A stretch of DNA of 64,000 bases. It comes from Thermocaproicibacter sp041859875 (GTDB lineage Bacteria > Bacillota > Clostridia > Oscillospirales > Acutalibacteraceae). The stretch spans positions 19,013 to 83,012 of the forward strand of contig JBFLFY010000006.1 in assembly GCA_041859875.1 (NCBI GenBank), in the 5' to 3' direction. Every line of letters starts with the position of its first letter. Position 1 is the first letter of the stretch. The notes beneath the pieces are model-generated. The model did not search any database. It was not told the DNA's origin and worked only from the letters and a program-made list of their open reading frames with translations. Below, piece after piece: positions 1 to 8,585 of this stretch. The translations under genes and the position numbers were made by a program.

Positions 1-24
1 CACTTAAAAATAGTATACCTTCTG

Positions 25-54
25 TGGACAAAACGAGCTACGCCGTGATACAAT
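25..54 (+). promoter_or_regulatory. Candidate sigma-A promoter of the aro operon
   Basis: TGGACA (25-30) and TACAAT (49-54) are separated by 18 bases. The transcript would have a leader of about 110 bases with a short GC-rich hairpin near 73-91 before the aroE-aroK start at 173. I see no T-box motif or other known leader in it. Confidence 0.55.
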
Positions 55-172
55 ATCCACAAAAGGAAAAATCCCCCGTGGTTTTCCGGGGAACCAAGTG
101 CCTATCCACATATTATTAGCATAGTCCCGTTTTGTCAATACGTTTTTTGATTCTTTTTAAGGGGAGAATGCT

Positions 173-1522
173 ATGAGCCGAAAAAAATTTGCCCTAATCG
201 GTCATCCGGTGGGGCATACCATGTCACCTTTTATCCATTCGCGCCTTTTTGCACTCTGCGGGGAAGACGCTTCCTACGATGTTCTTGACCTTCCTCCGGA
301 GGAACTTTCGGGTTCTCTGCCGCGCCTGCGCGAATTTTCGGGCTTCAACGTAACCATTCCCCATAAGCAGGCAATTATTCCTCTTTTGGATTTCTGTCAT
401 GCAAAAGCGGAAGAGTTCGGCTCGGTGAACACCGTGAAAAATGAATCCGGCCGTCTGAAAGGTTTTACAACAGACGGTGAAGGTTTTCGCCTTGCGCTGG
501 AAGCTGGGGGCGGAAGCCTGTGCGGAAAAGCAGCCGTGCTCGGCGCAGGCGGAGCCGCCAGAGCCATTGCGTTCGAACTGGCGCACGCGGGCGCCGAAGT
601 CACCCTGGCGGCGCGGCCGCACAGTGCTGATGCTGCCGCCCGCCTTTGTGCGGACCTGCAGCAAAAAATTCCAGGGGCAAAAGCCGGGCACTGCTTAATT
701 TCCGACCTGCACGGCCCGTTGGATCTGCTGGTAAACGCCACGCCCGCCGGAATGTACCCGCACACAGATTCCTGCGCCGCAGAAGAAGAGCTGATTGAGC
801 GCTCCGCCTGTGTATTCGACGCCGTTTACAACCCCGGCCGCACAAAGCTGCTTGCCCTTGCGGAAAAGCATGGGAAAAAAGCCATCGGCGGCATTGGAAT
901 GCTCGTCTGCCAGGCTGCAGCTGCGGAAACCATCTGGTTCGGCGTGCATTTTTCCTCCAAAAGCCTTGCAGAACTGAGCCGTGAAACAGCCTTTGAAATG
1001 AAAAAGAAATTTGGGAATATCATTCTCTGCGGCTTCATGGGCTGCGGAAAAACGACCTGCGGCCGCCTTCTTGCCCAAAAAACAGGGCGGCAGTTTCTCG
1101 ACCTTGACGAATACATCGAGCAAAAAGCTGGAATGCCCGTCGCGCGCATTTTTGCAGAACAGGGCGAACCTGCCTTCCGCAGCATGGAGCGGCAGGCTGT
1201 GCAGGAACTTTCGCTTTCCGGCGGAATGGTCATTGCTGCGGGCGGCGGCACCCTTTTACGAAAAGAAAATGCCGAGGATTTTCGGGCAAACGGAGTTGTC
1301 ATTTTTCTGGATGCCTCTCTGAAAACCGTGCGGAAGCGCCTCCGGGATGATACCGCGCGGCCGCTGCTTCACCCGGCGGATGGCATTGACCGCACGGCGG
1401 AACTTTATGAAAGCCGCAGGCCGCTTTACCGGGCTGCGGCAGACCTTGTGCTGAGTGCCGACGGTTCGCCGGAGCAAAATACGGCCGCTTTGCTGGAAGC
1501 AGTAAAACCCGCTGTTGAATGA
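173..1522 (+). CDS. aroE-aroK: Shikimate dehydrogenase - shikimate kinase fusion
   Basis: This is a 449-residue bifunctional shikimate pathway enzyme. Residues 1 to about 275 are AroE, reducing 3-dehydroshikimate with NADPH: substrate-site S18-P19, catalytic K65 in NVTIPHK, D101 in TDGEG, and a dinucleotide loop GAGGAAR at 124-130. Residues from about 280 are shikimate kinase: P-loop GFMGCGKTT near 287-295, a DLDEYIE segment for substrate and magnesium, and a GGGTLL loop. The fusion would hand shikimate directly to the kinase; both are normally separate proteins of about 280 and 170 residues, so neither is truncated. ATG follows a strong AAGGGGAG site. First gene of the aromatic operon. Confidence 0.95.
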   Translation: MSRKKFALIGHPVGHTMSPFIHSRLFALCGEDASYDVLDLPPEELSGSLPRLREFSGFNVTIPHKQAIIPLLDFCHAKAEEFGSVNTVKNESGRLKGFTTDGEGFRLALEAGGGSLCGKAAVLGAGGAARAIAFELAHAGAEVTLAARPHSADAAARLCADLQQKIPGAKAGHCLISDLHGPLDLLVNATPAGMYPHTDSCAAEEELIERSACVFDAVYNPGRTKLLALAEKHGKKAIGGIGMLVCQAAAAETIWFGVHFSSKSLAELSRETAFEMKKKFGNIILCGFMGCGKTTCGRLLAQKTGRQFLDLDEYIEQKAGMPVARIFAEQGEPAFRSMERQAVQELSLSGGMVIAAGGGTLLRKENAEDFRANGVVIFLDASLKTVRKRLRDDTARPLLHPADGIDRTAELYESRRPLYRAAADLVLSADGSPEQNTAALLEAVKPAVE

Positions 1523-1541
1523 AATAAAATTCACACGGTCC

Positions 1542-1576
1542 TTTTTCCGGAGCCTGATTGACAGGTTCCGGAAAAA
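1542..1576 (+). terminator. Intercistronic hairpin between aroE-aroK and aroF
   Basis: TTTTTCCGGA pairs with TCCGGAAAAA around a short loop. There is no long T tract after it on the plus strand, so it may be a partial terminator or an mRNA-stabilising or attenuating hairpin, not a full stop. Confidence 0.45.
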
Positions 1577-1672
1577 CAGATAAACTGTGTTTTAAGTTTT
1601 TGAAAGGCCGTTTGGCCGCGCTTTCTGCGCATTTGTCCAGAGGCTGATTGAGTAGAAGGGATTAGGAAAATT

Positions 1673-2698
1673 ATGATTATTGTAATGAATCCGGAATGTT
1701 CCAAAAAACAGGCGGAGGAATTTGCCGCACTTCTTGAAAAAGAATACAGCGTAAAAGCGAACATCTGGTTTGGCACGCAAAGCACCGTTCTGGGCCTGAT
1801 TGGCGACACCTCGGCCATAGACATCGACTCCATTTCCGCGCAGGACTGCGTGGAGAGCGTGAAGCGCGTGCAGGAACCGTACAAAAAGGCCAACCGCAAA
1901 TTTCACCCGGATGACACCGTCATTACCCTGCCGGGCGGGCAGAAAATCGGGGGCGGCGGCCTTACGCTGATTGCCGGGCCGTGCTCCGTGGAGTCGAAAG
2001 CGCAGATCTGCGGCGTGGCAGAGCGTGTAAAAGCAGCCGGCGCACAGTTCCTGCGGGGCGGCGCTTTTAAGCCGCGCACTTCACCCTATTCCTTTCAGGG
2101 GCTGAAAGCCGAAGGGCTTGACCTTCTGGCCAAAGCAAAAAAAGAAACCGGCCTGCCCATTGTGACGGAAATTATGAGTGAAAAGTACATTGATCTTTTT
2201 TTGGAAAAGGGCGTTGATATTTTTCAGGTCGGCGCACGCAATATGCAGAATTTTGAACTGCTGAAAGAACTCGGCCGCATTAACAAGCCAATTCTGCTGA
2301 AGCGCGGCCTTTCCAACACGATTGAAGAACTGCTGATGAGCGCCGAATATATTATGGCCGGCGGCAACGAGCAGGTTATCCTCTGCGAGCGCGGCATCCG
2401 CACGTTTGAAACCTATACCCGCAACACACTGGATATTTCCGCTGTGCCGGTTCTGAAGCGCCTTTCGCACCTGCCGGTTGTGGTTGACCCCAGCCATGCT
2501 TCCGGCCTTTCGTGGCTTGTGGAGCCGCTGGCGCTCGCCGCCGTTGCCGCCGGGGCGGATGGGCTGATTATTGAAGTCCATAACGACCCCAAGCACGCGC
2601 TTTCCGACGGCGCCCAGTCGCTTACGCCCGACCAGTTTGACCACACTGCCGCCCGTGTGCGGGCCGCGGCATCCGTACTGCGAAAAAACGTGGAATAA
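1673..2698 (+). CDS. aroF: 3-deoxy-7-phosphoheptulonate synthase (DAHP synthase, type I-beta)
   Basis: This enzyme condenses phosphoenolpyruvate with erythrose 4-phosphate, the first committed step of aromatic biosynthesis. The 341-residue protein has an N-terminal ferredoxin-like/ACT-type extension (residues 1 to about 75), typical of the Thermotoga/Bacillus I-beta group and known in that family for feedback control by aromatic end products. The barrel begins near the AGPCSVES motif at 101-108. Further barrel motifs seen are GGAFKPRTSPYSFQG, QVGARNMQN and VDPSHASG. ATG lies behind AGGAAAATT. It stands 150 bases after aroE-aroK, separated by a hairpin. Confidence 0.96.
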   Translation: MIIVMNPECSKKQAEEFAALLEKEYSVKANIWFGTQSTVLGLIGDTSAIDIDSISAQDCVESVKRVQEPYKKANRKFHPDDTVITLPGGQKIGGGGLTLIAGPCSVESKAQICGVAERVKAAGAQFLRGGAFKPRTSPYSFQGLKAEGLDLLAKAKKETGLPIVTEIMSEKYIDLFLEKGVDIFQVGARNMQNFELLKELGRINKPILLKRGLSNTIEELLMSAEYIMAGGNEQVILCERGIRTFETYTRNTLDISAVPVLKRLSHLPVVVDPSHASGLSWLVEPLALAAVAAGADGLIIEVHNDPKHALSDGAQSLTPDQFDHTAARVRAAASVLRKNVE

Positions 2699-2710
2699 GT
2701 GCCGCTTTTA

Positions 2711-2719
2711 TGCTATAAT
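2711..2719 (+). promoter_or_regulatory. Possible internal extended -10 promoter before tyrA
   Basis: TGCTATAAT (2711-2719) is a perfect extended -10 element just after the aroF stop and 31 bases before the tyrA start. The matching -35 region is poor, so this is a candidate internal promoter only. Confidence 0.35.
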
Positions 2720-2749
2720 AGTGCAAACTGCAAAAGCGGAGGAAGCGTC

Positions 2750-3586
2750 ATGGAACAGAAGATTGTGATTGTAGGGCTTGGCTTGATTGGCGGTTCGCTT
2801 GCCAAAGCCTTTCGAAAATACACCAACTGTGCGGTCACCGGAATGGACCGCAGCCAAAAAGTGCTGGAAGATGCCCTTGCCTGCGGCGCGGTAGAAAAGG
2901 CCGGAACGGAAAGCGACCTGCAAAGTGCAGATGTCGTTTTTCTGTGTCTGTACCCAAAGGTCTGTGTGGAGTTTGTTCAAAGCCATCTTTCCGTCCTCGG
3001 CCCCGGCACACTTGTAGCAGACACCTGTGGCATTAAGTCGTGGCTCTGCCCGCGCATGGTAAAGCTCGCACAGGAAGGCGGTTTCACGTTCGTCGGCGCG
3101 CATCCCATGGCCGGAAAAGAGAAAAACGGTTTTGCTTCCAGCGAAGCAGGCCTGTTTCAGGGAGCCAGCTTTCTTCTTGTGCCGTGCGGCGCACCCCGGG
3201 AAGCCGTGGACAAGCTGAAAGCCCTTGCGCCGGAGCTTGGCTTTGCCCGCACTGTGGAAACCACACCGGAGGAACATGACCGTATGATAGCATTCACAAG
3301 CCAGCTGCCGCACGTTCTGGCCTGCTCCTATGTGATGAGCCCCCAGTGCCCGAAGCACGAGGGCTTTTCCGCCGGAAGCTACCGCGATGTTTCCCGCGTG
3401 GCAAACATCAACGAAACCATGTGGACCGAGCTTTTCCTCGAAAACCGCGAAGCGCTGGTGCAGGAGCTTGACACCCTGACGGGCCATATCAATGAAATAC
3501 GAAACGCCATCGACGCACGGGATGCCGACACGCTCCGCGCCCTGCTGCGCCGTGGAAGACTTGTAAAAGAAGGGCTTGGTGAATAA
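2750..3586 (+). CDS. tyrA: Prephenate dehydrogenase
   Basis: Oxidatively decarboxylates prephenate to 4-hydroxyphenylpyruvate on the way to tyrosine. The 278-residue protein has a Rossmann loop GLGLIGGS at residues 9-16, a GAHPMAGKE segment typical of TyrA, and a helical C-terminal dimerisation domain; no ACT domain follows. The ATG at 2750 is chosen because AAGCGGAGGAAG lies just upstream and the protein then starts directly with the nucleotide-binding strand; an open frame extends further upstream without signals. The stop overlaps the aroB start (TAATG). Confidence 0.94.
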   Translation: MEQKIVIVGLGLIGGSLAKAFRKYTNCAVTGMDRSQKVLEDALACGAVEKAGTESDLQSADVVFLCLYPKVCVEFVQSHLSVLGPGTLVADTCGIKSWLCPRMVKLAQEGGFTFVGAHPMAGKEKNGFASSEAGLFQGASFLLVPCGAPREAVDKLKALAPELGFARTVETTPEEHDRMIAFTSQLPHVLACSYVMSPQCPKHEGFSAGSYRDVSRVANINETMWTELFLENREALVQELDTLTGHINEIRNAIDARDADTLRALLRRGRLVKEGLGE

Positions 3587-4647
3587 TGGAACTTACCGTT
3601 CACACATCGGTTCCCTACCAAATATTGATTGAACGCGGTTGCCGCTGCCATGCAGGCGAATATGCCGCAAAACTGTTCGGGCAGGGAAGCCGCGCCATGA
3701 TTATTTCCGATTCAAACACCGCGCCGCTGTACAGGGATACTGTGGGCGAATCGTTCCGCAAAGCCGGTTTTTCCGTCCGTACTTTTACCTTTCCGGCAGG
3801 CGAAACCAGCAAGCGCTTTTCCACGATTGAAAAAATGTACGGCGCCTTTGCCGAAAGCGGCCTCACCCGCAGCGACTTTGCTGTGGCGCTGGGCGGCGGC
3901 GTTACCGGCGACATGACCGGGTTTGCCTCGGCGACATGGCTGCGCGGAATTCCGTTCGTGCAGATGCCGACCTCCCTTCTCGCGCAGATTGATTCTTCCA
4001 TCGGCGGCAAGACGGGCGTAGATATTCCGGAAGGCAAAAACCTTGTGGGCGCGTTCCATCAGCCTGCATTAGTCCTGATTGACCCTGACACGCTCCAAAC
4101 GCTTCCGCCGCACTTTTTCGCAGACGGGATGGGCGAAGCCATTAAGCACGGATGCATTAAAAGCCGCGCCTTGTTTGACAAAATCCGCGATACCGATGTT
4201 CGGGATGACATGGAAAACTTTCTCGCCGCAAACCTGAACATCAAGCGCGCCGCCGTGGAGCAGGATGAATTCGACAACGGCGAGCGGATGCTTCTGAATT
4301 TCGGTCACACGTTCGGCCATGCGCTGGAAAAACTGCATCATTTTCAGAACCTTTCCCACGGGGAAGCCGTCGGCATCGGCATGGTGATGATGGTGAAATG
4401 CGGTGAAAAAGCCTGCCTGACTAAGCCCGGCACGGCAGACGAGATTCTTTCGGTTCTGCAGAAATACGGGATGCCCACGCATGACGGTGCCGCCGCTGAT
4501 ACCGGCGCGCTGGTTGACACTGCCATGCTCGACAAAAAAGCACGCGGCGGCACAGTAAACCTTGTCATGCTGAAAGAAATCGGCCAAAGTTTTCTGTACC
4601 CTGCCGACAGGCAGAAACTGCTGAAGCTGACGGAGGCTCTGCAATGA
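3586..4647 (+). CDS. aroB: 3-dehydroquinate synthase
   Basis: Converts DAHP to 3-dehydroquinate using NAD and a divalent metal. The 353 residues match the usual length. Seen: nucleotide-site GGGVTGDMTGF, the KTGVD and EGKNLVGAFHQP segments, the GEAIKHG metal/substrate motif and the NFGHTFGHALE histidines. The start overlaps the tyrA stop by one base, and the stop overlaps aroA by four bases, so translation is probably coupled. Confidence 0.96.
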   Translation: MELTVHTSVPYQILIERGCRCHAGEYAAKLFGQGSRAMIISDSNTAPLYRDTVGESFRKAGFSVRTFTFPAGETSKRFSTIEKMYGAFAESGLTRSDFAVALGGGVTGDMTGFASATWLRGIPFVQMPTSLLAQIDSSIGGKTGVDIPEGKNLVGAFHQPALVLIDPDTLQTLPPHFFADGMGEAIKHGCIKSRALFDKIRDTDVRDDMENFLAANLNIKRAAVEQDEFDNGERMLLNFGHTFGHALEKLHHFQNLSHGEAVGIGMVMMVKCGEKACLTKPGTADEILSVLQKYGMPTHDGAAADTGALVDTAMLDKKARGGTVNLVMLKEIGQSFLYPADRQKLLKLTEALQ

Positions 4648-5879
4648 GCAGCGTACGCATCCAGCCTTCCACCCTCTGTGGAAAGGTTACAGTTCCTCTT
4701 TCCAAAAGCGCAGCGCACCGCGCCATCCTCTGTGCGGCGCTTGCGGGGCAGAAAAGCATTCTGCCGCCGGGCGAAACCCTCAGCGATGACCTGCTTGCCA
4801 CGCAGGGTGCCGTCCAGTGCCTGCTTTCTGCCGGGAGCGAACCGGCTGTGCTGGACTGCCGGGAATCTGGCTCCACACTGCGCTTCCTGATTCCGCTGGC
4901 TGCGGCTCTGGGAAAAACAGCCCGATTCATCGGGCGCGGCAGGCTTCCGGAACGCCCCCTCGGCATATACCTTGAGTGTCTGCCAAAGCACGGTGTTTCC
5001 TGCAAAACGGCTGGCGGCCTGCCGCTTACCGTAAACGGGCAGCTGCAGCCTGGCATTTTCTCTCTTCCCGGCAACGTGAGTTCCCAGTTTGTGACTGGCC
5101 TACTCCTCGCCCTGCCTCTGCTGGACAGCAGCAGCGAAATCGTTTTGACCTCACCGCTCCAGTCCGCGGCATATGTGGAGATGACCGTGCACATTATGGC
5201 TGCATTCGGCGTTTCCGTCAAGCAAACCAAAACCGGATGGCAAGTGCCGGGCGGGCAGTGCTACCGCCCCTGCCCGGAATTCCGGATTGAGCGCGACTGG
5301 TCACAGGCCGCATTCTTTCTTGCCGCCGGCCTTCTGGGCGGCCCAGTGGAACTGTGCGGTTTAAGCCCGTATTCCTGTCAGGGTGACCGCGAAGCAGAAG
5401 CGCTTTTTCGGGATTTTGGCGCACAGATGGAATGGCACAAAGGGATTTTGACTGTGAAAGCCGGGCGTACGCCGCAGAGTGATTTTGAAATCGACGCGTC
5501 GCAGATTCCAGACCTTGTACCGATTCTTGCGGCGGCGGCGGCCCTTCTTCCGGGCAAGCATACCGTGATTACCCATGCGGAACGCCTGCGGCTGAAAGAA
5601 AGTGACAGGCTTACTGCCATGGCACAGGGGCTGAACTGCCTTGGTGCGGATGTGCGTGAAAAGCCGGATGGGCTTGAAATCAGCGGCGTAAAATCTTTCC
5701 GCGCCGGGGCAGCAGAAGGCTTTGGTGACCACCGCGTGGTGATGTCACTTGCCATTGCCGCCCTCCGCTCAGAGGGCGAAACCGTCGTAACCGACGCGCA
5801 GAGCATCTGTAAAAGCTACCCGGATTTCTTCCGGGATTACAATCGGCTGGGGGGAAAAGCATATGACGTGGGGCAGTAA
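4644..5879 (+). CDS. aroA: 5-enolpyruvylshikimate-3-phosphate synthase
   Basis: Transfers enolpyruvate from phosphoenolpyruvate to shikimate 3-phosphate. The 411-residue protein is slightly shorter than the common 425-430. It has the SKSAAHRAI substrate segment near the N terminus, a GNVSSQF motif and the LRLKESDR motif of the second domain, then GDHRVVMSLAIAAL. An ATGA overlap joins it to aroB, and its 3' end overlaps aroC by 17 bases. Confidence 0.95.
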   Translation: MSSVRIQPSTLCGKVTVPLSKSAAHRAILCAALAGQKSILPPGETLSDDLLATQGAVQCLLSAGSEPAVLDCRESGSTLRFLIPLAAALGKTARFIGRGRLPERPLGIYLECLPKHGVSCKTAGGLPLTVNGQLQPGIFSLPGNVSSQFVTGLLLALPLLDSSSEIVLTSPLQSAAYVEMTVHIMAAFGVSVKQTKTGWQVPGGQCYRPCPEFRIERDWSQAAFFLAAGLLGGPVELCGLSPYSCQGDREAEALFRDFGAQMEWHKGILTVKAGRTPQSDFEIDASQIPDLVPILAAAAALLPGKHTVITHAERLRLKESDRLTAMAQGLNCLGADVREKPDGLEISGVKSFRAGAAEGFGDHRVVMSLAIAALRSEGETVVTDAQSICKSYPDFFRDYNRLGGKAYDVGQ

Positions 5880-6933
5880 ACTGCACCTTACAATTTTCGG
5901 CGAAAGCCACGGCCCGGCCATCGGCGCAGTTTTAGAAGGGCTTCCCGCAGGGGAAGAAATCGACGGGAAGCAAATTTTGGCTCAGATGGCGCGCCGTGCG
6001 CCTGGGCATGACAGTTCCGCAACACCGCGCAAAGAAAGCGACACACCGGAAATTTTAAGCGGCATTTTAAATGGACACACAACGGGTGCGCCGCTCTGTG
6101 CCGTCATCCGCAATACAAACACCCATTCCGCAGACTATGAAAATCTTCGGGATATTCCGCGCCCCGGCCATGCGGATTATACAGCCGGAGTACGTTACAA
6201 GGGCTTTAATGACGTTCGCGGCGGAGGATGCTTTTCCGGCCGGCTGACGGCGCCGCTTGTGTTTGCGGGCGCAGTCTGCAGGCAGATTCTGAAACGCCGC
6301 GGCGCGACAATCGGCGCGCATGTACTTTCCATTCACAGTGCGGCAGACCAGCCGTTTGACGCGGTGAATGTTTCCGCGAGTTTGCTGGAAAACTTGTCTT
6401 CGCGCTATTTTCCAACGATAGACCCGACAGCGGAAGCGGCCATGCGTGCGGAAATCGAGTCTGCCCGGCAGATGCGCAACAGCGTGGGCGGCGTAGCGGA
6501 ATGTGCCGCCACCGGCCTGCCTGCCGGGTGCGGCGGCCCGCTTTCCGAAGGCGTGGAGTCGGTGCTTTCGTCCCTGCTTTTCGCCATACCCGCCTGCAAG
6601 GGCGTGGAATTCGGCTCCGGATTTTCCTGCGCATCCCTGCTCGGAAGTGAAAACAACGACCCCTTTTATTTTGATGAAAACGGCGCCGTCAGGACGCGCA
6701 CCAACCACGCAGGCGGCATCCTCGGCGGAATCACAACGGGTATGCCGCTTATTTTCCGTGCGGCGTTTAAGCCGACGCCATCCATCGGGCTGGAGCAGGA
6801 AAGCGTTGACCTGGCCGCCGGGAAGAACACAAAACTGACTGTACAAGGCAGGCACGACCCCTGTATTGTTCCGCGCGCCGTTCCGGCGGTGGAAGCCGCA
6901 GCGGCTGTTGCCTTGCTTGAAATGCTTTTATAA
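5863..6933 (+). CDS. aroC: Chorismate synthase
   Basis: Makes chorismate by 1,4-elimination of phosphate from EPSP, with reduced FMN as cofactor. The 356-residue protein carries the GESHGPAIGAVLEG signature at the N terminus, RRAPG, GHADYT and the VRGGGCFSGR region. It starts inside the aroA gene behind a GGGGAAAAGC site, so the two are translationally coupled. This completes the route to chorismate except for 3-dehydroquinate dehydratase, which is not in the cluster. Confidence 0.96.
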   Translation: MTWGSKLHLTIFGESHGPAIGAVLEGLPAGEEIDGKQILAQMARRAPGHDSSATPRKESDTPEILSGILNGHTTGAPLCAVIRNTNTHSADYENLRDIPRPGHADYTAGVRYKGFNDVRGGGCFSGRLTAPLVFAGAVCRQILKRRGATIGAHVLSIHSAADQPFDAVNVSASLLENLSSRYFPTIDPTAEAAMRAEIESARQMRNSVGGVAECAATGLPAGCGGPLSEGVESVLSSLLFAIPACKGVEFGSGFSCASLLGSENNDPFYFDENGAVRTRTNHAGGILGGITTGMPLIFRAAFKPTPSIGLEQESVDLAAGKNTKLTVQGRHDPCIVPRAVPAVEAAAAVALLEMLL

Positions 6934-6953
6934 AAAACCGGGAGATGGGATAT

Positions 6954-8069
6954 ATGACACTGGGGGAAATCCGTGAGGAAATCGACGAAATTGATTCACA
7001 GCTTCTTCCGCTTTTTCTGCGCCGCATGGAATGTGCGTCACAGGTAGCGGCTGTAAAAAAAGAAAAAAATCTACCGGTTCTGAATGAAAAGCGCGAACGG
7101 CAGGTTTTAGATGGAATTACGGCAAAATCCGGTGAATTTGGCGGTGAAGCGCGCATTCTGTACGCTGACATGATGGCGATGAGCCGTGGGCTGCAGCACC
7201 GGATTTTGGGCGACGGCGCAGAGCTTCGCGAAAAAATAAACGGCGCGCGCTCCGAAATGCCAAAGGCCGAAACAGTAGCCTGCCTTGGACAGAAAGGCTC
7301 TTTTTCGCACGAAGCGCTGAAGCGGCTTTTTCCGACGGCAAGTCCCTTGTTTTTCCCGGATTTTCAGACGATTTTTGAAGCGGTTGCGTGCGGGGCGGCA
7401 GGCCTTGGCGTACTTCCGGTCGAAAACTCCTCCGCCGGCTCTGTAGGCGACGTGTACGACCTTATTTTAAAATACCGTTTTTCCATACTGGGGGCGTTAA
7501 GCCTTCCAATCTGTCAGTGCATCGCTTCGTCGGAACCAAACATGGAAAAAATACAAGCCGTCTATTCGCACCCGCAGGCACTGCGCCAGTGCTCGAAATT
7601 TCTCGCGGCACATGGGTGGGAAACCGTCCCTTTTTCCAGCACAACGGAAGCCGCGGAAAGTGCCGCGGGAAAACCCGGAACCGGCGCGGTTTGCTCCGCC
7701 TATGCGGCGCGGGAATGCGGGCTGAACGTGCTGGCTGAAAATGTTCAGGATGCCACCGGCAACCGCACGCGCTTCATCGTCATTGGCAGAAAAATGATTC
7801 TTCCTCCGGATGCGGACAAAATCAGCCTGTGCTTTGCCCTTCCGCACCGCACCGGCACGCTTTACGGAGTACTGGCCCGTTTTGCCGCCGCCGGGCTGAA
7901 TCTGACAAAAATTGAGTCCCGCCCTATTCCGGGCAAAAACTTTGAATACGACTTTTACCTTGATTTTACTGGAAATGTGCGCGATGAGCATACGCTTGAC
8001 CTGCTGTGTGCCCTTTCGGATGAACTGCCGCGCTTCACATTTCTTGGCAACTACCGCGAAACGGAATGA
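6954..8069 (+). CDS. pheA: Chorismate mutase / prephenate dehydratase (P-protein)
   Basis: Bifunctional entry to phenylalanine. Residues 1 to about 85 are an AroQ-type chorismate mutase helix bundle (REEIDEIDSQLLPLFLRRM). The prephenate dehydratase part starts near CLGQKGSFSHEA and includes GVLPVENSSAGSV and the TRFIVIG segment. A C-terminal ACT domain carries LTKIESRPIPG, the family's phenylalanine-feedback motif. The ATG at 6954 is preferred over the one at 6945 because GGGAG lies a good distance before it. Last recognised enzyme of the aro operon. Confidence 0.93.
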   Translation: MTLGEIREEIDEIDSQLLPLFLRRMECASQVAAVKKEKNLPVLNEKRERQVLDGITAKSGEFGGEARILYADMMAMSRGLQHRILGDGAELREKINGARSEMPKAETVACLGQKGSFSHEALKRLFPTASPLFFPDFQTIFEAVACGAAGLGVLPVENSSAGSVGDVYDLILKYRFSILGALSLPICQCIASSEPNMEKIQAVYSHPQALRQCSKFLAAHGWETVPFSSTTEAAESAAGKPGTGAVCSAYAARECGLNVLAENVQDATGNRTRFIVIGRKMILPPDADKISLCFALPHRTGTLYGVLARFAAAGLNLTKIESRPIPGKNFEYDFYLDFTGNVRDEHTLDLLCALSDELPRFTFLGNYRETE

Positions 8070-8091
8070 GCTAGGAGGAAGGAGTTCTTTT

Positions 8092-8193
8092 ATGCATCCC
8101 GCATTTTGGTTTATTTTAGCCACAGCCGTCATTGCCGTTGCCTGTGCTACCAGCGCAAGCATTAAAAAAGCAAAATCTCGTCGAAAAAAGTAA
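8092..8193 (+). CDS. Small membrane peptide, 33 residues
   Basis: A 33-residue ORF directly after pheA with a very strong ribosome site (AGGAGGAAGGAG). It encodes one hydrophobic helix of about 18 residues (FWFILATAVIAVACA) followed by a basic tail (SIKKAKSRRKK), so the tail should face the cytoplasm. I do not recognise a family. Its position suggests co-transcription with the aro operon. It could be a membrane-anchored regulatory peptide or a type I toxin-like peptide; neither is shown. Confidence 0.6.
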   Translation: MHPAFWFILATAVIAVACATSASIKKAKSRRKK

Positions 8194-8364
8194 TTTGATA
8201 GAGAATAAAGTTCTTAGCAAAATGAATCTTTGCTAGAGCAATCTTGCAAAAATTATTTTATATTTCTTTTAAAGACTCTATTTAGCTTTTTCCCACAGTA
8301 AAATAGCAGTGTAGTAACTGGATGATATTTTTGAAAATATACTGCCTTCTGGGGAGATGTTTTT

Positions 8365-8451
8365 ATGAGTCCTATGCCGTTGATTGCCTGTGCTATTGCC
8401 ATTATGTGCGTGTTTGCCGCCTTTCCTCCGCGGCAGAAACAACGCCTGTAA
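8365..8451 (+). CDS. Second small membrane peptide, 28 residues
   Basis: A 28-residue ORF behind GGGGAG, encoding a hydrophobic segment (LIACAIAIMCVFAAF) and a short basic tail (RQKQR). Its plan, a Pro within the first few residues, one helix, then positive charge, resembles the peptide at 8092. The 170 bases between them are AT-rich and hold no clear terminator. No family is recognised, and reality as a gene is uncertain. Confidence 0.4.
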   Translation: MSPMPLIACAIAIMCVFAAFPPRQKQRL

Positions 8452-8549
8452 CGCTTTGGATTTTCCATTTCATCCGCAGGCACAACCTGCAGGCTTTGTA
8501 TTGTAATCCTGCAGACTCTGCCTGTTATATTTAGAGTTGAATATCATTT

Positions 8550-8580
8550 GAGCCGCTGGCCTTTCAAAAGCCGGCGGCTC
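8550..8580. terminator. Bidirectional terminator, aro side / transglutaminase operon
   Basis: GAGCCGCTGGC pairs with GCCGGCGGCTC around a short loop, flanked by AT-rich sequence on both sides. It separates the convergent transcripts of the aro side (plus) and the transglutaminase operon (minus, ending 8586). Confidence 0.7.
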
Positions 8581-8585
8581 ATATT

